11,638 nt of DNA from CAZNDN01 sp964571815 (lineage in GTDB: Bacteria > Fibrobacterota > Chitinivibrionia > Chitinivibrionales > WJKA01), in assembly GCA_964571815.1 (NCBI GenBank), contig CAZNDN010000127.1, positions 1-11,638 of the forward strand, in the 5' to 3' direction. Positions 1 to 6,807 of the stretch are shown here, one piece after another. The position numbers were made by a program, and so were the translations under genes. The notes under the pieces are model-generated. The model saw only the letters and a program-made list of their open reading frames with translations. It did no database searches and was not told where the DNA came from. Position 1 is the first letter of the stretch. Every line of letters begins with the position of its first letter.

Positions 1-1642
1 CCGCCGCGCCCTTGACCGCCCCGTTATCGGCATCATGAAACGCTCTTATCCATATCCCGCTCTCATCTTGTTCGTGGTCGTCCGATGGGTTCCATGCATG
101 CCCCGCAGCCACCGCATTGAATCCAACATTGAAATCACCGATGATATAGATTTCGCCGGTGGTGTAGATGCTGATCGGGTAGTGCAGCGAATCGCCGTTG
201 ACCACGATGACGTTCTCATCCTCGAAATCCACGACCCCACCTGATGCGCATTTTCGCGGATAGGAATCGGGGTCGCTGAGATCGTACCACAGCGCCTTCA
301 CCCACTCCCCGCCGTAGTTGCCGCCGACCCATGAGTCGGTCCACTCCCCGTAGTTGTGGCCGCTATTATCTTCGATATACGCCTCAAGCGATTCATCGGA
401 GATATTCCATCCCCCGTCGCGCATCTGGAAGGCCCCTTTCTCACGGTACCATCCGTACGTGATGTTGCCTTGCGCGCAGGCGGCCGAATCGCTGTTGTAG
501 TGATACCCGCCCGAAACCGTGCTGCTTCGAGCATGGTAGCCGCAGTAGACCTCATCTTGCGTCCGATACGCGCCGTACTGGGAGTTGAAGATGAACTCGG
601 TCGGGGGGTACGTGCCCAGGTTGTACCACTTGACCGTCTTGACCTCACAACCACAGTCGTCGGGGCCCTGCGATGTAGTGTAGTCGTTTGGTGGAGTGAA
701 TTCGGGAACAGGAATCTCCGGCGCGTTCTCGACAACTTCGCTGGGAAAATCCGACTTGCTGGACACCAGGTCGCCGTTGATGTACAAGTCCCTGATAGTG
801 CCCCATACCTGGTCGGGAAACGTGTAGGTCTCCACCGGAAACAGGCCCAGACTATACCAATCCGCACTCTGGTTTGCCCCATCGGTAATGAAATTCATCT
901 TTGCATTGGCCATTGCGGTATACGCACTGGTCAGTTCGACGGTTTCCGAGCTTGACAGGCGTTCCGAAACAAAATGCCAATAATCCTCCGCGATCGGCCC
1001 AAGATACAGCGTCCCGTTCGTATGAATATTGCCGTAGAGCGTATCGGTCCGCCGAAGCACGGGGGCAATATCCCCGTCCGAGAAGACAGCAAACTCGCCA
1101 AGACCCACTAACTCGCCCGTCATGACTATCTCGGACTCCTCGCCCCCGATTCGCCCTTTAGCTCGTATCTTGACCGTGTCCCCCGCCCCGTTGTACCAGA
1201 CCTTTACGGCCATGCTTTCATCGCCGTGACCCGAGAGGGACTTGGAAGCATCGGAGGTGTGATGATACACCCAGTTGTCGGCATCGTAGGTGACCGATTC
1301 GTCCTTGTACACCGGAGGAAACACCTTGGCCAGAGAATCCGACTCGATCCGCTTGCCCGTCTCCCCGCAGGGGTTGGTTCCCGTGGCGGCGACCGTCTCT
1401 CCGGTCGTGTCGTGCGTGGCGAACCGGTAGTTCGGTCCGACCGCGTTGATTGCCCAGTTCAGCGCGCTCTCGGCCACGTACTCGGCGCGGGTGACGGCCA
1501 CGAACTGCCCGGCGGATTTGGTCTCCCGCTGGATTAGGGAGACGGTCACGATACCCACGACCCCGGCGATGGCCATGACAATCAATGCAATGAGAAGGGA
1601 ATGGCCCTTCTGCCTATTCGGTGCGGGTTTCCGGAGTCTCAT
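1..1642 (-). CDS. PilX-like pilin-associated protein, 3' end beyond window
   Basis: This reading frame stays open for 547 codons from an ATG at 1642 to the left edge with no stop, so the C-terminus is outside the window. The upstream GAGAGGGGGAG provides a ribosome binding site. The N-terminus (residues 1-13 basic, ending QKG; then HSLLIALIVMAIAGVVGIV at about 14-32) has the layout of a class III signal peptide with a single membrane helix, followed by AEYVAESALNWAIN, as in PilX/GspK-type minor pseudopilins. The G is followed by HSLL rather than FTLIE, so the Glu5 of major pilins is missing, as is common in PilX. The long, Tyr/Trp/Gly-rich body contains DTLYGNIHTNGTLYLG near residue 195 and IYTTGEIYIIGDFNVG near residue 495. 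Such beta-rich strings occur in large pilus-associated proteins of FCB-type bacteria. Several Cys residues (for example DDCGC) could form disulfides. It is third in the operon, 33 nt after the PilW-like gene. The family assignment rests on N-terminus and context. Confidence 0.85.
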   Translation of the reverse strand, partial: MRLRKPAPNRQKGHSLLIALIVMAIAGVVGIVTVSLIQRETKSAGQFVAVTRAEYVAESALNWAINAVGPNYRFATHDTTGETVAATGTNPCGETGKRIESDSLAKVFPPVYKDESVTYDADNWVYHHTSDASKSLSGHGDESMAVKVWYNGAGDTVKIRAKGRIGGEESEIVMTGELVGLGEFAVFSDGDIAPVLRRTDTLYGNIHTNGTLYLGPIAEDYWHFVSERLSSSETVELTSAYTAMANAKMNFITDGANQSADWYSLGLFPVETYTFPDQVWGTIRDLYINGDLVSSKSDFPSEVVENAPEIPVPEFTPPNDYTTSQGPDDCGCEVKTVKWYNLGTYPPTEFIFNSQYGAYRTQDEVYCGYHARSSTVSGGYHYNSDSAACAQGNITYGWYREKGAFQMRDGGWNISDESLEAYIEDNSGHNYGEWTDSWVGGNYGGEWVKALWYDLSDPDSYPRKCASGGVVDFEDENVIVVNGDSLHYPISIYTTGEIYIIGDFNVGFNAVAAGHAWNPSDDHEQDESGIWIRAFHDADNGAVKGAA

Positions 1643-1675
1643 CGTCTCCCCCTCTCTCGCGATATGCCGACGGAT

Positions 1676-2287
1676 TCAGAAATTTAGAAGCGACACGTGC
1701 GCTTCGGATTCACGGTCATGGGCCACGAGACCGCCGGCGCCGGCAAGACGTATGGTAAAGCCAATCGTTTTGACATCCTGAGCCGCCCCGGCCGGGCTGC
1801 CCGTCTCGTCGTAGTAGGTGAATATCAGCGTATCGATTCCCGCAACAAAGGAATTCTCTCTGCCGACGCCGTTGCAGGTGCTCTTCTGGATAAGGGAATC
1901 GTTGCGGGCGAAATACTCAACCGTGACGGTATCAGCCTCACAGCCGTGCAGACCGAATTCGTCGATATACGCTACGGCCACGTGATCGTGGTTCATGGTG
2001 AAATTCAATGTCGGCTGCCCCAGCCCGTAGCCGCCGGGCTGAAGTCCCTTGCGCACGGCACGCACGGCGTAGCGCAACTGACGCTGCATTCCCGATACTT
2101 CACCTATCTCAAGGGCATTGCTCTGCTGGGTACGCCACAGGCGGAACGCACCGTAGGCGACGATTGCGGCCACGCTGGAGGCAATGATAACCTCCACGAG
2201 CGTCACGCCCGCCCGAGAGACCCGCGGGGCGGATCTTCTACTCGAAGATATAGGACATCTTGACCGAATGATCATGCGAAAGCACAT
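1676..2287 (-). CDS. PilW-like type IV pilus minor pilin
   Basis: A 203-aa prepilin-type protein. The leader ends SRAG and is followed by VTLVEVIIASSVAAIVAYG, so prepilin peptidase would cut after Gly27 and the mature protein carries the conserved Glu at position 5. The segment MQRQLRYAVRAVRKGLQPGGYGL just after the helix matches the usual PilW pattern, where a helix of this kind leads into an AGY-like motif. The remainder is beta-rich, with two Cys pairs possible. PilW proteins are minor pilins that prime or cap the type IV pilus or pseudopilus at the inner membrane. The start is ambiguous: ATG at 2287 or ATG at 2275. The GGAAGG sequence suits the second with a long spacing. Either start overlaps the 3' end of the PilV-like gene by 38-50 nt, which suggests translational coupling. 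Confidence 0.87.
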   Translation of the reverse strand: MCFRMIIRSRCPISSSRRSAPRVSRAGVTLVEVIIASSVAAIVAYGAFRLWRTQQSNALEIGEVSGMQRQLRYAVRAVRKGLQPGGYGLGQPTLNFTMNHDHVAVAYIDEFGLHGCEADTVTVEYFARNDSLIQKSTCNGVGRENSFVAGIDTLIFTYYDETGSPAGAAQDVKTIGFTIRLAGAGGLVAHDRESEAHVSLLNF

Positions 2288-2696
2288 CCTTCCATCCCGC
2301 GGCGGCCGTGACCTTCAGACCGCTGGACGCATCGAAGTAGAACGTCGCGCTTTTTCTGTAGATCAAACCCTTTATGGTATCGGTCGTATCGCTCAGAAAG
2401 GTGTCATCCGCGAAAACCGAATCGTTGGCCAGCGTGCTGTCGATGCAGGCCTGCTTCACCGAATCGACCGAGAACAGGGCCTTGTAGTCTTCGATCACCG
2501 ACGATGCCACATCGGAGGCGGTGGACAGATCGTAGGTGTTTCGGGAGACCTGCAGGGACCGGGAGAGGACAAGCCCCAGACCGAGAGCAAGAACCGTAAC
2601 CAGGAACGCGCCCAGCAGTACTTCAAGCAGGGTCATGCCGGCTGAGCAACGCCAGTTCGTGGCCGGTTGCCGATTCCGTCCATGCCAGACTGTCAT
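2238..2696 (-). CDS. PilV-like type IV pilus minor pilin
   Basis: A 152-aa protein with a prepilin N-terminus: a basic leader ending CSAG, the predicted cleavage after Gly20, then MTLLEVLLGAFLVTVLALGLGLVLSRS. The Glu at mature position 5 is present. The rest is a short globular domain (SNTYDLSTASDVASSVIEDY-type helix, then beta strands rich in Asp, Ser and Thr), of a size normal for PilV/GspI minor pilins. It probably joins the PilW- and PilX-like products in the pilus or pseudopilus tip complex. The ATG at 2696 is chosen because GGAGG lies 6 nt upstream. It is the first clear gene of the operon, and the stop lies inside the next gene. It could instead be a pseudopilin of a type II secretion-like system, since the sequence alone does not separate the two. 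Confidence 0.87.
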   Translation of the reverse strand: MTVWHGRNRQPATNWRCSAGMTLLEVLLGAFLVTVLALGLGLVLSRSLQVSRNTYDLSTASDVASSVIEDYKALFSVDSVKQACIDSTLANDSVFADDTFLSDTTDTIKGLIYRKSATFYFDASSGLKVTAAAGWKDVLSHDHSVKMSYIFE

Positions 2697-2812
2697 TCGC
2701 TGCCTCCACTCGAATGTTCCCTGACCAGTGCCTGTACCCGAACAACCGCGATCACGTTGCCGAAACGATGTGCTTTGCTCCGGCCAGTCGCCAATGTCGA
2801 GCCGTGCGACAC
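2693..2812 (-). CDS. possible 39-codon leader ORF of pilin operon
   Basis: An open frame starts at GTG 2812 and ends at a TGA that overlaps the ATG of the PilV-like gene as ATGA, the classic arrangement for coupled translation. AAAGGAG lies about 10 nt before the GTG, which is a little far. The deduced peptide is basic in its first half and contains RFGNVIAVVRVQALV. No family is recognised. It lies wholly between the predicted promoter and the first pilin gene. The length is short enough for a chance frame in GC-rich DNA, so this is a tentative call based on position and overlap only. Confidence 0.25.
   Translation of the reverse strand: MSHGSTLATGRSKAHRFGNVIAVVRVQALVREHSSGGSE
2703..2707 (-). 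promoter_or_regulatory. Shine-Dalgarno of the PilV-like gene
   Basis: On the minus strand GGAGG lies 6 nt before the ATG at 2696. This is the strongest start signal in the pilin operon and fixes the start of its first gene. Confidence 0.8.
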
Positions 2813-2841
2813 AATTGGCCTGCTCCTTTAGCGCCTATACA

Positions 2842-2871
2842 ATTATACACCCGACAGGCTGCGAGATTCAA
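2842..2871 (-). promoter_or_regulatory. sigma70-like promoter of the pilin operon
   Basis: Reading the minus strand, TTGAAT (2871-2866) is followed after 18 nt by a perfect TATAAT (2847-2842) in an otherwise GC-rich region. Transcription would start near 2835 and give a leader of about 140 nt before the PilV-like ATG at 2696. The left arm of the 25-bp inverted repeat lies 26 bp further upstream. Confidence 0.55.
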
Positions 2872-2897
2872 GGTATTTCGTGATCTGTACGTGATCC

Positions 2898-2922
2898 GTA
2901 CCGGACTAACTTTATTACTTTA
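2898..2922 (+). repeat. left arm of a perfect 25-bp inverted repeat
   Basis: The sequence starts GTACCGGACTAAC and ends TTATTACTTTA. It is the exact reverse complement of 3305-3329, and the match stops abruptly on both sides. It lies just upstream of the pilin-operon promoter. The two arms enclose 382 bp. Confidence 0.9.
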
Positions 2923-3304
2923 ACGGCCGTCCCCCGCGGCTGTCCCCAACGAGCCTCGCCTCCCACGCCAAACGTGCTAAGGCACTGTCAGAAAAGCAAA
3001 TAGAAGAACACTCTCAGCGAGAAGGGCATCGCACAAGGAACCGCGCACACCCGTGTGCAGCCACTCCCTCGCCTCCGCGTGTCGGAGACGGCATTGGGGC
3101 ACGGCACGCGCCGAGGCACTGTTGTTGTTTATCGGACCTAATCTGCATCGAGACATTTCATGCAGGGAGTTCCCGGCTGGCGAAGTGATGAAACCCCGAG
3201 AGAACGGAACAAAACGCATCTTTCCTCGCACAGCACACGTTTATGTCATTGTTGGCGACTATCTGATCCTGTGCTGATGCTCTTATGAAAGTGACAAGAC
3301 CTGC
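2923..3304. other. 382-bp segment between inverted repeats, no gene seen
   Basis: No open frame here has a convincing start signal or recognisable protein. Frames of 60-85 codons exist on both strands but look like chance. The segment contains a short palindrome GCACAC-CC-GTGTGC (3045-3058) without a T-tract, and two copies of AGGCACTGT (near 2981 and 3113). No clear -35/-10 pair was found on either strand. Its role is unknown; it is either the core of a small non-autonomous element, an invertible segment, or plain intergenic DNA. Confidence 0.5.
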
Positions 3305-3329
3305 TAAAGTAATAAAGTTAGTCCGGTAC
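3305..3329 (-). repeat. right arm of a perfect 25-bp inverted repeat
   Basis: Exact reverse complement of 2898-2922. It overlaps the end of the GH5 gene: on the minus strand its first bases read GTA CCG GAC TAA, giving the terminal Val-Pro-Asp and the stop codon. No target-site duplication is visible in the flanks (GATCC on the left, ACTTT on the right). Confidence 0.9.
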
Positions 3330-4703
3330 ACTTTTTTTCGAGTCAAATACTATCTCAATTCGCTGCCGCTCAGGGCCGTCATTCGTATGACACAACAATC
3401 TTCCATCCAGCTCTCGTCTCTCACCGTTGGCGGTAATTGCGGCAACCGTGACCTCATCCGGAACGAATATGACGGTGGGCGATTCGATGTCCACAGGTGA
3501 GTAGGTCAGCGTGAAGCTGCTGTCGGTTCGAGTTATCTCCGGGTTTCGTCCGGCTATCTTTTGAGGATATATGCGCACCAGCTCCTCGACAACCCGCCGC
3601 CGCGTACCGTCGTCGTCGAGAAGTCCGAAATGGCTGTGCGAGAGTTTGTCGTAGGCGTAATAACACCACCCGGCTCCGCGCTTCTCGCATTCGCGGAGAT
3701 AGTCTCTCACAAACCCCTGGTAATTGCGCACCTCCTGAGAGATACCGAATTCGCCCATGATCAGCGGAACGTTGAATCGTCGAGCCTCCCGGGACTTCTT
3801 GCGGAAAGCCCGCTTGAGCAGGCGCCGGTTGAACCATCCGTACGCCTTCCCCTCGTGACACAACGGATCGTAGTAGTGCGGCGCGTAGATACATCCGCTG
3901 TCCGGATTCCATTTCAGCCGTGACGAAAGGAAAGAATTGGATTGCCAAGCCGGCTCAAACACCATTCTCATCCGGAACCTCCGCTCACGCATCTCTCGCA
4001 GGATCCGTGCGTAGAATGCGGAAAGCCGGCGCCTCTCAAACCGTCGGCGAAGAACATACCCGCCGTACGGCTCGTTCATGACATCAATACCCACAACGTT
4101 CTCAAAGGTATCGGTCTGCTCCACCACAAAACAGAGCGCGTCGATATACTGCTTTTTCAGGGTGTCGCCTTTCCAGAAGTTGCGGTACGATGCTTTCACG
4201 GCGGGCTGGAAATAGTTCTTGCTCCAGGGGGTCCGGCGCTCGAACTCCTTGCCGTTATCGTCGACCGTCCACGCGGGGAATCCATTGCCGGTGAACCTCT
4301 TTGTGTAGAGGTCCTGATGCATATCCAACAGCACATCGATCCCCAGCTCGCGCAACCAGCCGATTCTTACCCTGGTCGATTCGACATACGCGGTATCGTA
4401 GTGCCCCTGCCGCGGCTCGATGGCATGCCAGAATACGAGATACCTCACGAGGTTCAGTCCCCACCGATTCAGCCGGGCGAAATCCTCTCTGGTGTGCCAC
4501 GGAAGCGAGCCGGGAGCATGCTTGGAGTAGTTGGCAACGTTCACCCCGTGGTATATGGTGATCCTGCCGTGGCTGTCGATGATATGGCGGTTATCCCACT
4601 CAGGCTTGCCCGCATACACCGTGAAGATCAGCAGGACAATGATCGCTCCCATCGCGGAGGATTGGACGGATTTCGGTCGGGTGTTGGGCCTCAGGTGCGG
4701 CAC
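3318..4703 (-). CDS. GH5 glycosidase, endoglycoceramidase-like, secreted or anchored
   Basis: A 461-aa glycoside hydrolase of family 5. YHGVNVANYSKHA (51-63), RYLVFWHAIEPRQGHYD (87-103) and LLDMHQDLY (125-133), then NGFPAW (140-145), form the pattern typical of the endoglycosylceramidase branch. The acid/base is expected at Glu211 in MNEPYGG and the nucleophile at Glu318 in MGEFG. A C-terminal beta domain spans about 388-453. Known relatives release the glycan from glycosphingolipids, but some cleave other beta-glucosides, so the substrate is not settled. The start codon at 4703 is GTG with a poor ribosome site. The N-terminus has basic residues and then AMGAIIVLLIFTVYAG (17-32), a signal peptide or anchor; ATG at codon 18 is an alternative. 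No T9SS tail is present, and the last codons lie in the inverted repeat. The gene follows a tandem repeat array downstream of the ThuA-like gene. Confidence 0.88.
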   Translation of the reverse strand: MPHLRPNTRPKSVQSSAMGAIIVLLIFTVYAGKPEWDNRHIIDSHGRITIYHGVNVANYSKHAPGSLPWHTREDFARLNRWGLNLVRYLVFWHAIEPRQGHYDTAYVESTRVRIGWLRELGIDVLLDMHQDLYTKRFTGNGFPAWTVDDNGKEFERRTPWSKNYFQPAVKASYRNFWKGDTLKKQYIDALCFVVEQTDTFENVVGIDVMNEPYGGYVLRRRFERRRLSAFYARILREMRERRFRMRMVFEPAWQSNSFLSSRLKWNPDSGCIYAPHYYDPLCHEGKAYGWFNRRLLKRAFRKKSREARRFNVPLIMGEFGISQEVRNYQGFVRDYLRECEKRGAGWCYYAYDKLSHSHFGLLDDDGTRRRVVEELVRIYPQKIAGRNPEITRTDSSFTLTYSPVDIESPTVIFVPDEVTVAAITANGERRELDGRLLCHTNDGPERQRIEIVFDSKKSVPD

Positions 4704-4765
4704 TTTGCATGACCCGCGCGGTTTGCGTGTTTGTGGAGCTGCTTTTTCATGCGAGCCCCCCCCCT

Positions 4766-5224
4766 TCAGGTCCTGCGCCCTTCGACAGGCTCAGGGTGAG
4801 CGTTGAGTAGCCTAAAGTAGGAAAGTACCCATTGCTCCGGGGTTTCGCGTGTTTCGCGTCTTTCGTGGTCGCTTTTCATTGCAGGTTCCCCTTTTTCAGG
4901 TCCTGCGCCCTTCGACAAGCTCAGGGTGAGCGTTGAGTANNNNNNNNNNNNNNNNNNNNNNNNNNNNNNNNNNNNNNNNNNNNNNNNNNNNNNNNNNNNN
5001 NNNNNNNNNNNNNNNNNNNNNNNNNNNNNNNNNNNNNNNGTTCCCCTTTTTCAGGTCCTGCGCCCTTCGACAAGCTCAGGGTGAGCGTTGAGTAGCCTAA
5101 AGTAGGAAAGTACCCATTGCTCCGGGGTTTCGCGTGTTTCGCGTCTTTCGTGGTCGCTTTTCATTGCAGGTTCCCCTTTTTCAGGTCCTGCGCCCTTCGA
5201 CAAGCTCAGGGTGAGCGTTGAGTA
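4766..5224. repeat. tandem array of 130-bp units with interspersed repeat motifs
   Basis: Unit starts (TCAGGTCCTGCGCCC) lie at 4766, 4896, 5051 and 5181. The two complete units (4766-4895 and 5051-5180) differ at a single base (4788, G for A). Each unit joins two motifs. One is the imperfect palindrome CCCTTCGACAAGCTCAGGG, which I recognise as an interspersed repeat found in many bacterial genomes. The other is GTTTCGCGTGTTTCGCGTC followed by TTTCGTGGTCGC. The spacing across the N-run is compatible with further tandem units. The array fills most of the gap between the ThuA-like gene and the GH5 gene. Minus-strand frames through it give low-complexity peptides (SDHERRETRE, HPELVEG), which are translation artefacts. 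Confidence 0.9.
4940..5039. other. assembly gap (100 N) inside tandem array
   Basis: A run of exactly 100 N, the usual placeholder for a gap of unknown size. Unit phase on both sides shows the true missing length should be 75 bp plus a whole multiple of 130 bp. Confidence 0.95.
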
Positions 5225-5283
5225 AGTTGCAGTAAGGGAGTTGTTGTTGGTTTCTTGAGTTTCGCGTGTTTCGTGGTCGCTCT
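5225..5283. repeat. diverged terminal repeat unit
   Basis: After the last TGAGCGTTGAGTA the sequence departs from the 130-bp unit for about 30 bases, then returns to a shortened TTTCGCGTGTTTCGTGGTCGC motif. The same two repeat families are therefore paired here with a different spacer, which shows that the pair is modular. Confidence 0.6.
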
Positions 5284-5301
5284 TCTCTCCCTTGTCCCGC
5301 C

Positions 5302-5970
5302 TCACTCTCCTCGGACGCTGCACCATGCGAGCATGCGCAGCAGTATGGTTTGATACGTCTTGTTGTTCCATACGTCGGGGTAGTGGCCGGGCGCCAGGCA
5401 GGCTATTCTCCCCTGCCCTTCGGTGCGCCGCCATCCCATGGGATGTATTTCATCCTCGTGCAGTGCGGCCAGGCAAACGCGGACATCGTCGGTGCAGTGC
5501 TGCACGTAGAATTCATCGTATACCCTGAACGGCTTGATTCCGCGGGTGAACTCGCCCCGACTGTGCAGGGGGTAGACTTCAAACGCAAACGGCTCGGGGT
5601 GCTTTTCAAACCGGCCGCCGAGCAGCTCCCAGTGATCCCGGTTGTTTTCCCGACATACGGTCGCGGAGTGGACACCCACAAGCCCTTTCCCGCCGCGGAC
5701 CCAGCGGCGCAGGGCCTTCGCCTGTTCGGGCGCCAGATCATGGCCGCACCGTGTACCGTCGAACGCATTGCCCAGCGACGTGTACATCAGGACCGTATCG
5801 TAGCCTCCGGATTCCAGCCCAGTGAAACAGGTGTGATCGTACGTTGTCACCACGGCGTATTCGTGGGTCTGCAGAAGCGGGACGACCCGGGCCTCGAAAC
5901 CCTCGAAATCGTGATGGGCTCCGCCGAGAACCAGCAGAAGACGTTTTCCCGTTCCCGGCTTGTCTACCAT
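5302..5970 (-). CDS. ThuA-like domain protein
   Basis: A 222-aa protein with the class I glutamine amidotransferase-like fold of the ThuA family. LLLVLGGAHHD (11-21), the strand YDTVLMYTS (57-65), GKGLVGVHSA (94-103), YDEFY (151-155) and GQGRIACLAPGHYPDVW (185-201) follow the family in order. It has no signal peptide, so it should act in the cytoplasm. ThuA was named for trehalose utilisation, and the family is tied to catabolism of sugars, probably through oxidised (keto) sugar intermediates, but its exact reaction is poorly known. The ATG at 5970 overlaps the end of the dehydrogenase gene by 7 nt (ATGGTAG), so the two are probably co-translated. The pairing of a ThuA-like protein with an oxidoreductase fits a sugar oxidation step. 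The length is normal for a single-domain member. Confidence 0.87.
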   Translation of the reverse strand: MVDKPGTGKRLLLVLGGAHHDFEGFEARVVPLLQTHEYAVVTTYDHTCFTGLESGGYDTVLMYTSLGNAFDGTRCGHDLAPEQAKALRRWVRGGKGLVGVHSATVCRENNRDHWELLGGRFEKHPEPFAFEVYPLHSRGEFTRGIKPFRVYDEFYVQHCTDDVRVCLAALHEDEIHPMGWRRTEGQGRIACLAPGHYPDVWNNKTYQTILLRMLAWCSVRGE

Positions 5971-6674
5971 GGCAGCTCGTTCCCGTCAAACTGGAAAAAT
6001 CGCGGGAGGACGGCCGCATCCTCGACGGTTATCAGGTCAAAGAGCAGGCGTGCCGAATCCTCCGGTGCAAAGCCCATCTCGGGCGAGCCCATGTTGGAGC
6101 GCATGCCGCCCGGATGAACCGAATGGACGCTGAAGCCCATTGGACAGAGATAGTTGTGCAGAATCTTCGTCTGCATGTTCAGGGCGGCTTTTGACATGTT
6201 GTAACCGAACCAGGAGGTTCGCTTGCACTCGGTGATACTGCCGGCCTCGGACGATACGTTGATAATCCGCTTCAGTGTTCCCCCTTTCAGCAAATCAAGA
6301 AACTCCCGGGTCACGCGAAGGGGGCCCACGGCGTTGACATCCAGTACTTCATGAATCGTTTCAAAATCAAGCTCTTCAAGCGAGTCCGATTTCCCGGAGT
6401 CAATCCCGGCATCGTTGATCACCATATCCAACCGGTCCGTATGGGAAGCGACCTGGACGCGTGCAGCCTCAATTGAAGGCATATCGGTGACATCGAGCAG
6501 CACCGGCGTCAGGTCGGGCGACTTCATCTGATTGACCGGCGAATCCGAAACGATATATCCGGCAAACACGCTCCACCCTTCGGCGAGAAACGTATCGACA
6601 AAAGCCAGGCCCAGGCCGCTGTCGGTACCGGTTATCACTACACTGCGCTTGCTCTCGGGATTCTCTTTGCTCAC
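5964..6674 (-). CDS. short-chain dehydrogenase/reductase (SDR)
   Basis: A 236-aa classical SDR that would oxidise or reduce an alcohol/ketone with NAD(P)H in the cytoplasm. The nucleotide-binding motif TGTDSGLG is at 15-22, DVT at 61-63, NDAG (usual NNAG) at 87-90, the catalytic Ser in NVSSEAGS at 139-146, and YNMSK with Tyr158 and Lys162. The frame can be read further upstream to 6908, but that extension overlaps the regulator gene and reads like shadow sequence. The GTG at 6674 is preferred because AGGAG lies 6 nt upstream and the protein then begins a few residues before the first beta strand. It is followed directly by the ThuA-like gene, overlapping by 7 nt, and preceded by the AraC-type regulator with a 133-nt gap. 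The substrate is unknown; a sugar or sugar alcohol is plausible from context. Confidence 0.9.
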   Translation of the reverse strand: MSKENPESKRSVVITGTDSGLGLAFVDTFLAEGWSVFAGYIVSDSPVNQMKSPDLTPVLLDVTDMPSIEAARVQVASHTDRLDMVINDAGIDSGKSDSLEELDFETIHEVLDVNAVGPLRVTREFLDLLKGGTLKRIINVSSEAGSITECKRTSWFGYNMSKAALNMQTKILHNYLCPMGFSVHSVHPGGMRSNMGSPEMGFAPEDSARLLFDLITVEDAAVLPRFFQFDGNELPW

Positions 6675-6680
6675 GGGTTG

Positions 6681-6685
6681 CTCCT
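6681..6685 (-). promoter_or_regulatory. Shine-Dalgarno fixing the SDR start
   Basis: Minus-strand AGGAG six nt before the GTG at 6674. It decides for a 236-aa SDR rather than the 314-residue open frame. Confidence 0.75.
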
Positions 6686-6712
6686 GTATTGCAACGATTG
6701 CGCGTCTTGTCG

Positions 6713-6720
6713 TACAAAAT
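6713..6720. promoter_or_regulatory. possible regulator half-site upstream of SDR gene
   Basis: TACAAAAT occurs here, 39 nt upstream of the SDR start and within AT-rich sequence, and again at 7707-7714 inside the palindrome over the regulator promoter. An eight-base match is weak evidence, and the call depends on the two positions being upstream of the two likely targets of the regulator. Confidence 0.25.
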
Positions 6721-6807
6721 AACTCTTCTTCGGTGGATAGACTCGTCGCCCGGCCCGAAAGGCCGCGGTGGGAGCGAGGATCGTTGCCGATTGAGCAGTC
6801 GCTGCCG

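Noticed and set aside
3045..3058. GCACAC-CC-GTGTGC hairpin as terminator
   Set aside because: The loop is too short and no T-tract follows on either strand.
2977..3346. Small frames on both strands in the inverted-repeat segment
   Set aside because: None has a good ribosome site or recognisable features; several overlap each other in different frames, as expected by chance.
4693..4750. ATGAAAAAG start at 4750 as an alternative GH5 start
   Set aside because: It looks like a typical start but is out of frame with the GH5 gene and stops after 19 codons.
4766..5224. CRISPR array
   Set aside because: The units are 130 bp and identical along their full length, with no variable spacers between short repeats, and no cas gene is present.
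5051..5434. A 127-residue minus-strand frame through the repeats
   Set aside because: Its residues are translations of the repeat motifs (HPELVEG, LSLSKG, SDHERRETRE) plus antisense of ThuA-like sequence, and it lacks a protein family match.
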